A stretch of 64,000 nt of DNA, from NCBI RefSeq assembly GCF_014654615.1, contig NZ_BNBB01000002.1:1-64000 (forward strand). The letters run 5' to 3'. Made by a program: the position numbers and the translations under genes. This DNA comes from Streptosporangium violaceochromogenes (lineage in GTDB: Bacteria; Actinomycetota; Actinomycetes; Streptosporangiales; Streptosporangiaceae). The notes beneath the pieces were generated by a model. That model was not told where the DNA came from. It did no database searches and saw only the letters and a list, made by a program, of their open reading frames with translations. Below, one piece after another: positions 33,331-42,113 of this stretch. Position 1 is the stretch's first letter. Each line of letters begins with the position of its first letter.

Positions 33331-33350
33331 CTTACTTACACGAAAGTAAG
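33331..33350. promoter_or_regulatory. TetR operator between P450 and tetR
   Basis: CTTACTT-N6-AAGTAAG, a perfect 7-bp inverted repeat, lies between the divergent P450 and TetR genes (32 bases from the P450 start and 55 from the TetR start). It can control both promoters. Confidence 0.75.
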
Positions 33351-33404
33351 TATGGCGATCACGGTCGTCAAGCGTGGCGGGACCCAGGAAGTGGCGAAAC
33401 GGCG

Positions 33405-33959
33405 ATGAACACCCGGCGTGGCGATACCAAGGAACGGATCCAGCAGGTCGCGCTGGAGTTGTTCGCCGAACGCGGCTACGAGAAGACCTCGCTGCGCGAG
33501 GTCGCCGAACGGCTGCGGATCACCAGGCCCGCGCTCTACTACCACTTCAAGGCCAAGGAGGACATCCTCAGCAGCGTCATCGAGGACCTCAACGGCTCGA
33601 TCGACGACCTCGTGGAGTGGGCCGCCACCCAGCCGCGCACGGCGGCGGCCAGAGCGGAGGTCCTGCGCAGGATCGCCGCGCTCCTCAACGACCGGCGGCG
33701 CCTGCTCCTCCGGTTCGCCCAGGTCAATCAGGCGGTCATGTCCGAGCTGCCCGCCGGGGAGCGGATGCAGCGTCGCATGGCGACGATGGTCTCGGTGCTG
33801 ACCGCGCCCGAGGACGGCCTCGTCCGGCAGTTCGAGGCCAGGCTCGCGGTGATCGCGGTCATCGTGGGCAGCCTCCCGTTCCTGGGCGCCGAGGTGCCCG
33901 ACGAGACGCGGATCGCCACGGCGCTGACCGTCGCCACGAACCTGGTCGCCGAACGTTGA
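33405..33959 (+). CDS. TetR/AcrR family transcriptional regulator
   Basis: A 184-residue TetR protein with the helix-turn-helix at residues 7-55 (TKERIQQVALELFAERGYEKTSLREVAERLRITRPALYYHFKAKEDIL). The second half is a helical ligand-binding domain of unknown specificity. It is divergent from the P450 gene and shares the operator at 33331-33350. The ATG at 33405 lacks a strong ribosome binding site; AGGAAG lies 13 bases upstream. Confidence 0.9.
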   Translation: MNTRRGDTKERIQQVALELFAERGYEKTSLREVAERLRITRPALYYHFKAKEDILSSVIEDLNGSIDDLVEWAATQPRTAAARAEVLRRIAALLNDRRRLLLRFAQVNQAVMSELPAGERMQRRMATMVSVLTAPEDGLVRQFEARLAVIAVIVGSLPFLGAEVPDETRIATALTVATNLVAER

Positions 33960-34031
33960 CCCCCTCCCCCGCGCCGGCCCGGGGCGCGAGGAGGGCCGGG
34001 GGCGCTTTCGCCCTCTAGCCGTCCGTCGCCC

Positions 34032-34958
34032 TTAGCCGTCCCGGTCGCGCACGTAGCCGTCCCGGTCGCGCGCGGCGGAAAGGGTGATCTTCAGGAGGGT
34101 GGCGGCGGGACCGGTGGGCGGACGGCCCTGCCGCCAGACGGCGCGCAGGCGGCGTTCGAGGTCGATCCCCCGGGTGGGCACCTCGACCAGGCGGCCGGTG
34201 GCCAGCTCGCCCTCCACCGCGTACCCGCTGAGCACCGCCGGGGCCGCCCCCTCCCCCGCCGCCCCCTTGACCGCGGCGTTGGAGCCGAGCTCCAGCCTCG
34301 GCGCGGCGACCGCGTGACCGGCCAGCGCGCGGTCCAGCGTCTCGCGGGTTCCGGAGCCCCGCTCGCGGACGACCAGCGAGGTGGCGGCCAGCTCGGCGGC
34401 CTGCAGCACGGTGCGGCGGCGTGCCCACGGGTGGCCCGGCGCGACCACCACGACGAGCCGGTCGCGGGCCACCACCCGGCAGGCCAGTCCCGGGGGGACG
34501 GAGGGCCCCTCCACGAACCCCAGCTCGATGCCGGCGCCCACCAGCCTGACCACCTCGGCCGAGTTCTGCACGTCCAGTCCGACCTGGACCCGGGGCTCGC
34601 GGCTCTGCAGCTCCCCCAGCCAGCGCGGCAACAGGTACTCGGCCACCGTCATGCTGGCCGCGATGTGCAGGTGGGCCTCTCTGCCCCGCCGTACGGCCTC
34701 GGCGCCGCGCATCAGCTCCTCGGCCGCCGCGAGCACCTGCGCCGCCCAGGCCGCGACCATCACGCCCTGCGGGGTGAGGGTGGAACCGCGGGGGGTGCGT
34801 TCGAGCAGGAGCAGCCCCAGGCGCCGCTCCAGCAGCGCGATCCGCTTGCTCGCCGACGGCTGGGCGATGCCCGCCGCCCTGGCCGCCTGGCCGAGGCTGC
34901 CGAGCCGGTCCACCTCGACGAGCAACCGCAGGGACTCCAGATCCGGCAAATCACTCAT
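34032..34958 (-). CDS. LysR family transcriptional regulator
   Basis: A 308-residue LysR protein: helix-turn-helix at residues 5-62 (LESLRLLVEVDRLGSLGQAARAAGIAQPSASKRIALLERRLG), then a periplasmic-binding-protein-like effector domain. It is divergent from a YeiH-type transporter, an arrangement like yeiE-yeiH, so it is the probable regulator of that gene. The ATG at 34958 is preceded by TAGCCT with a 6-base gap, indicating a leaderless transcript, and ATAACCCTAGGCTAT overlaps this promoter. The C terminus carries a 7-residue duplication (RDRDGYV RDRDG) from a 21-bp tandem repeat. Confidence 0.92.
   Translation of the reverse strand: MSDLPDLESLRLLVEVDRLGSLGQAARAAGIAQPSASKRIALLERRLGLLLLERTPRGSTLTPQGVMVAAWAAQVLAAAEELMRGAEAVRRGREAHLHIAASMTVAEYLLPRWLGELQSREPRVQVGLDVQNSAEVVRLVGAGIELGFVEGPSVPPGLACRVVARDRLVVVVAPGHPWARRRTVLQAAELAATSLVVRERGSGTRETLDRALAGHAVAAPRLELGSNAAVKGAAGEGAAPAVLSGYAVEGELATGRLVEVPTRGIDLERRLRAVWRQGRPPTGPAATLLKITLSAARDRDGYVRDRDG
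34033..34074. repeat. 21-bp tandem duplication at the 3' end of the LysR gene
   Basis: Two adjacent 21-bp copies beginning tagccgtcccggtcgcgc (34033-34053 and 34054-34074) differ at one base. A partial third copy begins at 34017, after the stop codon. The repeat adds seven residues to the protein. Confidence 0.7.
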
Positions 34959-34973
34959 AACCCTAGGCTATGA
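34959..34973. promoter_or_regulatory. LysR box and leaderless promoter of the lysR gene
   Basis: The interval contains CCCTAGGCTATGAC, with an imperfect T-N11-A-type repeat (ATAACCCTAGGCTAT, 34957-34971). It includes TAGCCT (34970-34965, minus strand), the predicted -10 box of lysR, so binding here would give autoregulation. Confidence 0.45.
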
Positions 34974-35029
34974 CCTTACAGGGAGATAGCGGCTACTGAG
35001 CGTCCTCGCCCGCTTCCAGACTCGGAAGC

Positions 35030-36127
35030 ATGTCCGTCTCCCCGCTCTCCGACCCCCGCCGCACCGACCCGGACGTCACCGAGACCCGGGATCCCCGCTC
35101 CGGGGACTCCGCCCCCGCAGCCCCGGCGTGGCGGGCGTGGGCGGCGGGGGCCGGCGCCCTCCTCCCGGGACTCGCGCTCACCGCCGTCGCGGTCGCCCTC
35201 TCCCTGGCGGTCAGCCGCCTGCTCTCCGGGGTGAGCCCGGCGGTGGTCGCGGTGGCCTGCGGGGTCGCGCTGACCAACCTCGGGGGCACGCGCGCGCCGT
35301 TCCTGCCCGGCCTGCGGTTCGTCTCCCGCAGGGTGCTGCGCCTGGCGATCGTGATGCTCGGGCTGCAGATCGCCCTGCCGGAGGTGCTGGCCCTGGGCTG
35401 GCGGGCCCTGGTGGTGATCCTCGCCGCCACCGGCGGAACGTTCCTGATCACGCGCCGGCTCGGCGGGCCGCTGGGGGTCGGCCCCCGCAGGGCGCTGCTC
35501 ATCGCGACCGGCGTGTCGGTGTGCGGGGCCGCGGCGGTGGCCGCCATGCACGAGGTGGCCGGGAGCGACGACGACGACGTGGCGAGCGCGCTCAGCGTGG
35601 TGGTCCTCTACGGCAGCGCGGCGATGGTGGTGCTGCCGGCCCTGGCCGGGCCCCTCGGCCTGACGCCGCACCAGCTCGGCCTGTGGGCCGGCGCGTCGGT
35701 CCACGAGGTCGCCCAGGTGGCGGCCGTGGGCGCGGCGGCCGGGGCGGGGGTGCTGGCGAGCGCGGTGGTGGTCAAGCTGGCCAGGGTCGTGCTGCTCGCC
35801 CCCATGGTGGCCCTCACCTCCCTGACGCTGCGCCGGGCGGGCGGGCGGGCGGCTCCGGCGTCGGGGCGGCGTCCGCCGGTGATCCCCCTGTTCGTGCTCG
35901 GCTTCCTCGCCGCGGTCGCGGCGCGCAGCCTCGGCCTGGTGCCCGCCGGGGCGGCCGAGGCGGTGCCTCAGGTGACGGGGATCCTGCTGGCCGCCGCCCT
36001 CTTCGGGCTCGGGACGGGCGTCGACCTCAGGGAACTGCTCCGCGGCGGGCGCTCGCTGCTGCTCGGCGGAGTCGCCACGGCCGTCATCGGCGGGATCTCA
36101 CTGATCGGGACCCTGATCGTCGGCTGA
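35030..36127 (+). CDS. yeiH: YeiH/UPF0324 family putative sulfate exporter
   Basis: A 365-residue membrane protein of the YeiH (UPF0324) family with about 10 helices. Conserved features are GLRFVSRRVLRLAIVMLGLQIAL, the ATGVSVCGAAAVAAM motif, ASVHEVAQVAAVGAAAG and a C-terminal FGLGTGVDLRELL. The family is predicted to export sulfate or sulfite-like anions, but the substrate is poorly established. It is divergent from a LysR regulator. The ATG at 35030 has a weak CGGAAG upstream. Confidence 0.88.
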   Translation: MSVSPLSDPRRTDPDVTETRDPRSGDSAPAAPAWRAWAAGAGALLPGLALTAVAVALSLAVSRLLSGVSPAVVAVACGVALTNLGGTRAPFLPGLRFVSRRVLRLAIVMLGLQIALPEVLALGWRALVVILAATGGTFLITRRLGGPLGVGPRRALLIATGVSVCGAAAVAAMHEVAGSDDDDVASALSVVVLYGSAAMVVLPALAGPLGLTPHQLGLWAGASVHEVAQVAAVGAAAGAGVLASAVVVKLARVVLLAPMVALTSLTLRRAGGRAAPASGRRPPVIPLFVLGFLAAVAARSLGLVPAGAAEAVPQVTGILLAAALFGLGTGVDLRELLRGGRSLLLGGVATAVIGGISLIGTLIVG

Positions 36128-36245
36128 TCCCCGGGTGGACGCCGCCCGGGAACCGCCGTAACGTGCTCTTTCTGGAGCAAGCAGCTTGTTTACGCGGTTC
36201 CACGAGGGCATCCCGCCGTCCCGGACGAGGAGACAGAACCCGCGC

Positions 36246-37184
36246 ATGCGTACCACCCACCGGCCCGCCGGCGATCCGATCCGCCTCTCCGACGAGGTCG
36301 CCGAGGCGCTGGAGCGGGGCGCCCCGGTCGTGGCGCTGGAGTCCACGATCATCTCGCACGGACTGCCGCGGCCCCGCAACCTCGACGTCGCGACGGAGCT
36401 GGAGGGGATCGCCCGCCGGGCGGGGGCCGTACCGGCGACGATCGCGGTGCTGGACGGGGTGGCGCACGTGGGCCTGGACCGGGCCGGGCTGAAGCGGATC
36501 GCCACCGAGCCGGGTCTGCGCAAGCTCGGCGCCCGCGACCTGCCGCTCGCCGCCGCGCTGGGAGCCTGCGGGGCCACCACGGTCTCGGCCACCTCCTTCC
36601 TGGCCGACCGGGCGGGCATCCGGGTCTTCGCCACCGGCGGCCTCGGCGGCGTGCACCGGGGATGGACCGGCACCCAGGACGAGTCCGCCGACCTCGACAC
36701 GCTGAGCCGGACCCCCATCACCGTCGTCTGCGCGGGCGTGAAGTCGATCCTGGACGTGCCGGCCACCCTGCAGCGGCTGGAGACCCGCGGCATCTCCGTC
36801 GCCGGCTTCCGCACCGGCGAGTTCCCCGGGTTCTACCTCCACTCCTCCGGCGAGCCGGTCGACTGGCGGATCGAGAGCCCCCGGGAGGCCGCCGAGGTCA
36901 TGTGGGCACGGGAGGCGCTCGGCGGCCCGCGGTCGGCGCTGATCGTGGCCAACCCGGTGCCGCCGTCGGAGCAGCTCGACCCCGCCCTGCACGACCGGGT
37001 CCTCGCCGAGGCGCTGGCCGCGGCCGGCCGGGAGGGCGTCACCGGCCAGGACGTCACCCCCTTTCTACTGGACCATCTGGTGCGGGGCACCGGCGGAGCC
37101 TCGCTTGAGGCGAACCTGGCCGCCGTGCGGGGCAACGTGCGTCTCGCCGGGCGGATCGCGGCCGCCTGGAGCCGGGGGAGCTGA
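36246..37184 (+). CDS. psuG: Pseudouridine-5'-phosphate glycosidase
   Basis: PsuG, 312 residues, cleaves pseudouridine 5'-phosphate to uracil and ribose 5-phosphate. Family hallmarks are VVALESTIISHGLPRPRN near the start, ATGGLGGVHRG in the middle, VVCAGVKSILDVPATLQRLET and NPVPPSEQLDP. The ATG at 36246 has AGGAGA about 12 bases upstream; an in-frame TTG at 36186 is less likely. It is followed after 7 bases by the sugar kinase gene, giving the psuG-psuK pair. Together they salvage pseudouridine from RNA turnover. Confidence 0.95.
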   Translation: MRTTHRPAGDPIRLSDEVAEALERGAPVVALESTIISHGLPRPRNLDVATELEGIARRAGAVPATIAVLDGVAHVGLDRAGLKRIATEPGLRKLGARDLPLAAALGACGATTVSATSFLADRAGIRVFATGGLGGVHRGWTGTQDESADLDTLSRTPITVVCAGVKSILDVPATLQRLETRGISVAGFRTGEFPGFYLHSSGEPVDWRIESPREAAEVMWAREALGGPRSALIVANPVPPSEQLDPALHDRVLAEALAAAGREGVTGQDVTPFLLDHLVRGTGGASLEANLAAVRGNVRLAGRIAAAWSRGS

Positions 37185-37191
37185 GGCGGTC

Positions 37192-38142
37192 GTGACCGGA
37201 ACGGGCCTGCTGGTCATCGGCGACGTCGTCACCGACGTCCTCGCGCTCCACGAGGGACCGGCGCTGTCCGGCCTGGCCACGGGGACCGACACGGCCGCCG
37301 ACATCGTGCTGCGCCCGGGGGGCTCGGGGGCCAACACCGCCTCCTGGGCCGCCCACCTGGGCGCCGACGCACGGATCCTGACCCGGGTCGGTTTCGACAC
37401 CGGCGAGTGGCACGCCGCCGAGCTCCGGCGCGGCGGGGTGCGTCCGCACATCCGGGTGGACCCCGAACGGCCGACCGCCGTGGTGATCGCCATGGTCGAC
37501 CCCACCGGGGAGCGCTCGATGCTCACCAACCGGGGCGCCGGCGGGCACATCGGGGTCGACGACTGGGACACGAGCCTGCTCGACGGGGTGGGCCTGCTGC
37601 ACCTGTCGGGGTACACCCTGTTCGCCGAGCCGGGGCTGCACCTTGCCCGGCTGGCCCTGTCCGAGGCCACCGGGCGCGGCGTCGCCGTCAGCGTCGATCC
37701 GTCCTCCACCGGCTTCCTGCGCGCCTTCGGCCCGGAGCGGTTCGTCCGCGAGACCGTGGCCGCCCACCTGGTCATCCCCAATCTCGACGAGGCGCTGCTG
37801 CTCACCGGGGAGACCTCCGCCGAGCGTGCCGCCGGCACCCTGAGCCGCCGGTACGGCGCCGCCGCCGTGAAACTCGGCCGCCACGGCGCGCTGATGGCCA
37901 GAAGGGGAAAGTTGGTCGCACGGGTTCCCGGAATGGCCGCCGAGGTGGTTGACTCGACCGGGGCGGGTGACGCGTTCGCCGCCGGTCTGCTAACGGCCCT
38001 GCTGAGAGGGGCCGACGACGAGACCGCGCTGGACGCGGGGCGCCGGGCCGGCGCCGAGGCCGTGACAGCCGTCGGCGGTCGCCCGCGCGTCCTCGCGTCT
38101 GATGTGGGTGCCAACCGGCTTTACCCTCTTAACACCAATTGA
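37192..38142 (+). CDS. psuK: PfkB-family kinase, probable pseudouridine kinase
   Basis: A ribokinase/PfkB-family sugar kinase of 316 residues. The N-terminal motif is RPGGSGANTASWAAHLGAD, and the C-terminal signature with the catalytic Asp is VVDSTGAGDAFAAGLL near residue 255. Directly downstream of psuG (GTG at 37192, GGGGGAGCTGAGG upstream), it most likely phosphorylates pseudouridine at the 5' position to feed PsuG. Membership of the family is certain; the substrate is inferred from context. Confidence 0.9.
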   Translation: MTGTGLLVIGDVVTDVLALHEGPALSGLATGTDTAADIVLRPGGSGANTASWAAHLGADARILTRVGFDTGEWHAAELRRGGVRPHIRVDPERPTAVVIAMVDPTGERSMLTNRGAGGHIGVDDWDTSLLDGVGLLHLSGYTLFAEPGLHLARLALSEATGRGVAVSVDPSSTGFLRAFGPERFVRETVAAHLVIPNLDEALLLTGETSAERAAGTLSRRYGAAAVKLGRHGALMARRGKLVARVPGMAAEVVDSTGAGDAFAAGLLTALLRGADDETALDAGRRAGAEAVTAVGGRPRVLASDVGANRLYPLNTN

Positions 38143-38206
38143 TAGCTTGCGGCGTAGGCTGCACCATTAGCCACATGCGTCACTTTGGGGAGGTTGCGGT
38201 CCGCCG

Positions 38207-39883
38207 ATGGATGCCGAGTCGTCGATCTGCCTCAGTGATCTGGTCCCGGCCCTGCGCTGGAGCAGGCCGCAGCAGATCGCCGAGGCCCTGGCCGATCCCC
38301 GGCTGCCCGCCGGGTGGTGGTCCTCCCTGACCCTGCCCAAGGCACTGGGCACGGCCGGGCTCGACTGGGTCTGCGACCGGCTGGCCCGCCTCTCGGTGTC
38401 CCGGTGGGACCATCTGCCGCTGGGCGACGTCCTTCCCGCCCTGTACGTGCACACCGTCGACCCCACCCTGCCAGGCTGGCCGGAGCCCGCCCGCGCGGCC
38501 ATAACCGCCGTAGGGGGCTGGGCCCGCCTGCGCCGCCTGACCGCCGGCGACCTGAACGGGATCTCGGCGCAGATCGCCCCCGAGGCCGTGGTGACCGCCA
38601 TGTTCCGCGAGGTGCTCAGCCGGATCCCCGGGGTGGCCGAGCAGACCGCGAGGGCCACGCAGCCCGGCGCGCAGGCCCACGCCCAGCAGGTCTTCCCCCC
38701 GCAGGCCCCCACCCCGCAGACACCGCCCCAACAGGCCCCCGTCCACCAGGTCCCCACCCCGCAGGCGCCGCCCCAGCAGGCGCCGCCCGCGCCGGCCGCC
38801 CCCCAGCAGCCGCAGGCCGCGCCCGTCCCCCCGGCCCGCCTCGCCGACTACCCGCTGGTGGGCCTGGTGGACAGCGTCTTCCGCGACTGGAGCCCGCTGG
38901 AGCGCGCGATCGCCGTGGAACGGCTGTTCGCCGTCGACCCGATCAGCCTCCGCGCCCTGGCGCACAAGCTCAACGCCGACCTCGGCGCGCTCTCCACCGC
39001 CCAGCGCGCCGCCGAGGAGCGCACCCTGCTGTGGCTGCGCTCCCCGGAGTCCGCCCCGCTCACCGGCCACATGTTCGGGCTGACCGAGTGGCTGGGCGCC
39101 GCGGCGACCCAGGAGCAGCTCATCGGCGCCGACCCCGCGCACCCCGTCGAGGTTCCCACGCTCCGCACCCCGCTGTGGCGGGTGCTGGTCACGCTCATGC
39201 CCGACCGGCGGCTCCAGGACGGCTGGCTCGTCGTCGGCGACCTGGGCGGGCTGAGGGATCGCACCCGCCAGCTCCTGGGGGGCGACCCGTCCGACGTGGT
39301 CGCCCTGCTGGAGCAGAAGCTCGGCATCCGCGCCCACTCGGCGCAGGCGTGGCTGGACGCCCTGGCCGCCAGCGGCGCCCAGGGCACGCCCCCGGACGCC
39401 GCCGAGGCCAGGCAGCTGCCCCGCCGTACGCCGGGGTCGGCCGGCCACCACCACCGGGGCGGCCAGCCGATCCCCCCGGCGACCGCCGGCTCCATCGACC
39501 CCCGCGCGGCGCTGGCCACGCTGTCGGCGCTGGCCGGCGGCAACACCAGGCCCCACCTGATCACCAGCCAGCGCGCCCCGCTCCCCCCGCCGACCACCCC
39601 GGCCACCGACCCGAGCCGCTGGCAGCGGATAGAGGTCACCAGCGAGCACCTGCGGGGCGCCCCGGTGGCGGTGCCGGAGAGGTACGCCACCCAGCTCGGC
39701 ATGCGTCCCGGCACGCTGCTGTCGGTGACCGGTCCCGGGGACAACGCGGTCGTGCTGGTCTGGCGGGACCACCCCGTCTTCGACTCGCTTCAGCCGGTGC
39801 TGATGCGGCTGAACGCCCGGCCCGGCGACCAGGTGTACGTCACCGTGGACGGCTACCGCCTGGACGCCCAGCTGCCGAGCTGA
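38207..39883 (+). CDS. Large protein of unknown function with a sigma-region-4-like segment
   Basis: A 558-residue cytoplasmic protein I cannot assign. Residues 1-150 are helical (DLVPALRWSRPQQIAEALAD). Residues 155-215 form a Gln/Pro/Ala-rich linker with QAP repeats. Residues 235-285 (ERAIAVERLFAVDPISLRALAHKLNADLGALSTAQRAAEERTLLWL) resemble the helix-turn-helix of sigma region 4; this is weak inference. A second Pro-rich linker (about 395-470) leads to a C-terminal beta domain (RWQRIEVTSEHLRGAPVAVPERYATQLG). The ATG at 38207 has GGGGAGG 13 bases upstream. It stands alone between psuK and a terminator. Confidence 0.75.
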   Translation: MDAESSICLSDLVPALRWSRPQQIAEALADPRLPAGWWSSLTLPKALGTAGLDWVCDRLARLSVSRWDHLPLGDVLPALYVHTVDPTLPGWPEPARAAITAVGGWARLRRLTAGDLNGISAQIAPEAVVTAMFREVLSRIPGVAEQTARATQPGAQAHAQQVFPPQAPTPQTPPQQAPVHQVPTPQAPPQQAPPAPAAPQQPQAAPVPPARLADYPLVGLVDSVFRDWSPLERAIAVERLFAVDPISLRALAHKLNADLGALSTAQRAAEERTLLWLRSPESAPLTGHMFGLTEWLGAAATQEQLIGADPAHPVEVPTLRTPLWRVLVTLMPDRRLQDGWLVVGDLGGLRDRTRQLLGGDPSDVVALLEQKLGIRAHSAQAWLDALAASGAQGTPPDAAEARQLPRRTPGSAGHHHRGGQPIPPATAGSIDPRAALATLSALAGGNTRPHLITSQRAPLPPPTTPATDPSRWQRIEVTSEHLRGAPVAVPERYATQLGMRPGTLLSVTGPGDNAVVLVWRDHPVFDSLQPVLMRLNARPGDQVYVTVDGYRLDAQLPS

Positions 39884-39904
39884 CCCCGGGCGGGAGGCGG
39901 CTCG

Positions 39905-39935
39905 CCCCGCCCCCGCGCCGCACGCCGGGGCGGGG
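39905..39935. terminator. Hairpin between convergent genes
   Basis: CCCCGCCCC (39905-39913) pairs with GGGGCGGGG (39927-39935). It separates the unknown-function gene (plus) from acdH (minus) and could stop transcription from either side. Confidence 0.5.
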
Positions 39936-39978
39936 CCGGGAGGCGCCCTCCCGCAGGCCCCGCGCCGGAGGGTCCGCC

Positions 39979-41166
<1,188 letters not shown>

Positions 41167-41168
41167 CG

Positions 41169-42113
41169 TCACTCCTTGACGTGTCGTCCGGCCGTACCCG
41201 GCCGTCCCAGCGCCCGCACGACCCGTGAGGGGCTGGGGCGGCCCAGCTCGGCCGCCAGCCACACGCTGGTCTCCACCAGCGCGGGAAGGTCCAGTCCGGT
41301 CTCGACGCCGAGGCCGTGGAGCATCCACACCAGGTCCTCGGTGGCGAGGTTGCCCGTGGCGCTCTCGGCGTAGGGGCAGCCGCCGATCCCCCCGGTGGAG
41401 GCGTCGATCACGGTCACCCCCGCGCGCAGGGCCGCGAACGTGTTGGCCAGTGCCTGGCCGTAGGTGTCGTGGAAGTGCACGGCCAGCCGGGAGGGGCCGC
41501 CGAACGCCTCGACGAGGGCGGTCACATGACCCGGGGTGCCCACGCCGATCGTGTCGCCGAGCGACAGCTCGAAACAGCCGAGGTCGAGCAGCGCGCGCCC
41601 CACCGCGACCACCTGCCCGACGGGCGTCGGCCCCTCCCAGGGGTCGCCGAAGCACATCGACACGTACGCCCTGACGCGCAGGCCGTGGTCGAGCGCCCGC
41701 GCGACCACCGGCTCGAACATCTCGAACTGCGTCCTCAGCGTGCGGTTGAGGTTCTTGCGGGCGAACGTCTCGGTGGCGCTCCCGAAGATCGCGATCTCCC
41801 GGACGCCGTGCTCCAGCGCCCGGTCCAGGCCGCGCTCGTTCGGCACGAGCACCGGGTAGCGGACGCCGGGGAGCCGCTCCATGCCGGACAGCAGCTCGTC
41901 GGCGTCGGCGAGCTGGGGAACCCATTCGGGACGCACGAAGCTCGTCGTCTCGATCACGCGGTGCCCGGCGGCGGCCAGGCGGGCGACGAACTCCCTTTTC
42001 ACCTCGACGGGAACCACCGCCGGCTCGTTCTGCAGCCCGTCGCGCGGGCCGACCTCGTAGACCGTGACCCGCTCGGGCAGCCCCGGCTCGGCGACCCGGT
42101 ACGGCTGCCGCAT
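41169..42113 (-). CDS. hmgL: Hydroxymethylglutaryl-CoA lyase
   Basis: HMG-CoA lyase, 314 residues, a TIM-barrel enzyme that splits HMG-CoA into acetyl-CoA and acetoacetate, the last step of leucine catabolism. Motifs are VYEVGPRDGLQNE at the start (metal-binding Asp, catalytic Arg), ETTSFVRPEWVPQLAD, SLGDTIGVGTP, HFHDTYGQALAN and the active-site Cys loop GGIGGCPYAESATGN. The ATG at 42113 overlaps the stop of the biotin-carboxylase subunit gene (ATGA); a GTG codon directly before it is also possible. Confidence 0.94.
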   Translation of the reverse strand: MRQPYRVAEPGLPERVTVYEVGPRDGLQNEPAVVPVEVKREFVARLAAAGHRVIETTSFVRPEWVPQLADADELLSGMERLPGVRYPVLVPNERGLDRALEHGVREIAIFGSATETFARKNLNRTLRTQFEMFEPVVARALDHGLRVRAYVSMCFGDPWEGPTPVGQVVAVGRALLDLGCFELSLGDTIGVGTPGHVTALVEAFGGPSRLAVHFHDTYGQALANTFAALRAGVTVIDASTGGIGGCPYAESATGNLATEDLVWMLHGLGVETGLDLPALVETSVWLAAELGRPSPSRVVRALGRPGTAGRHVKE

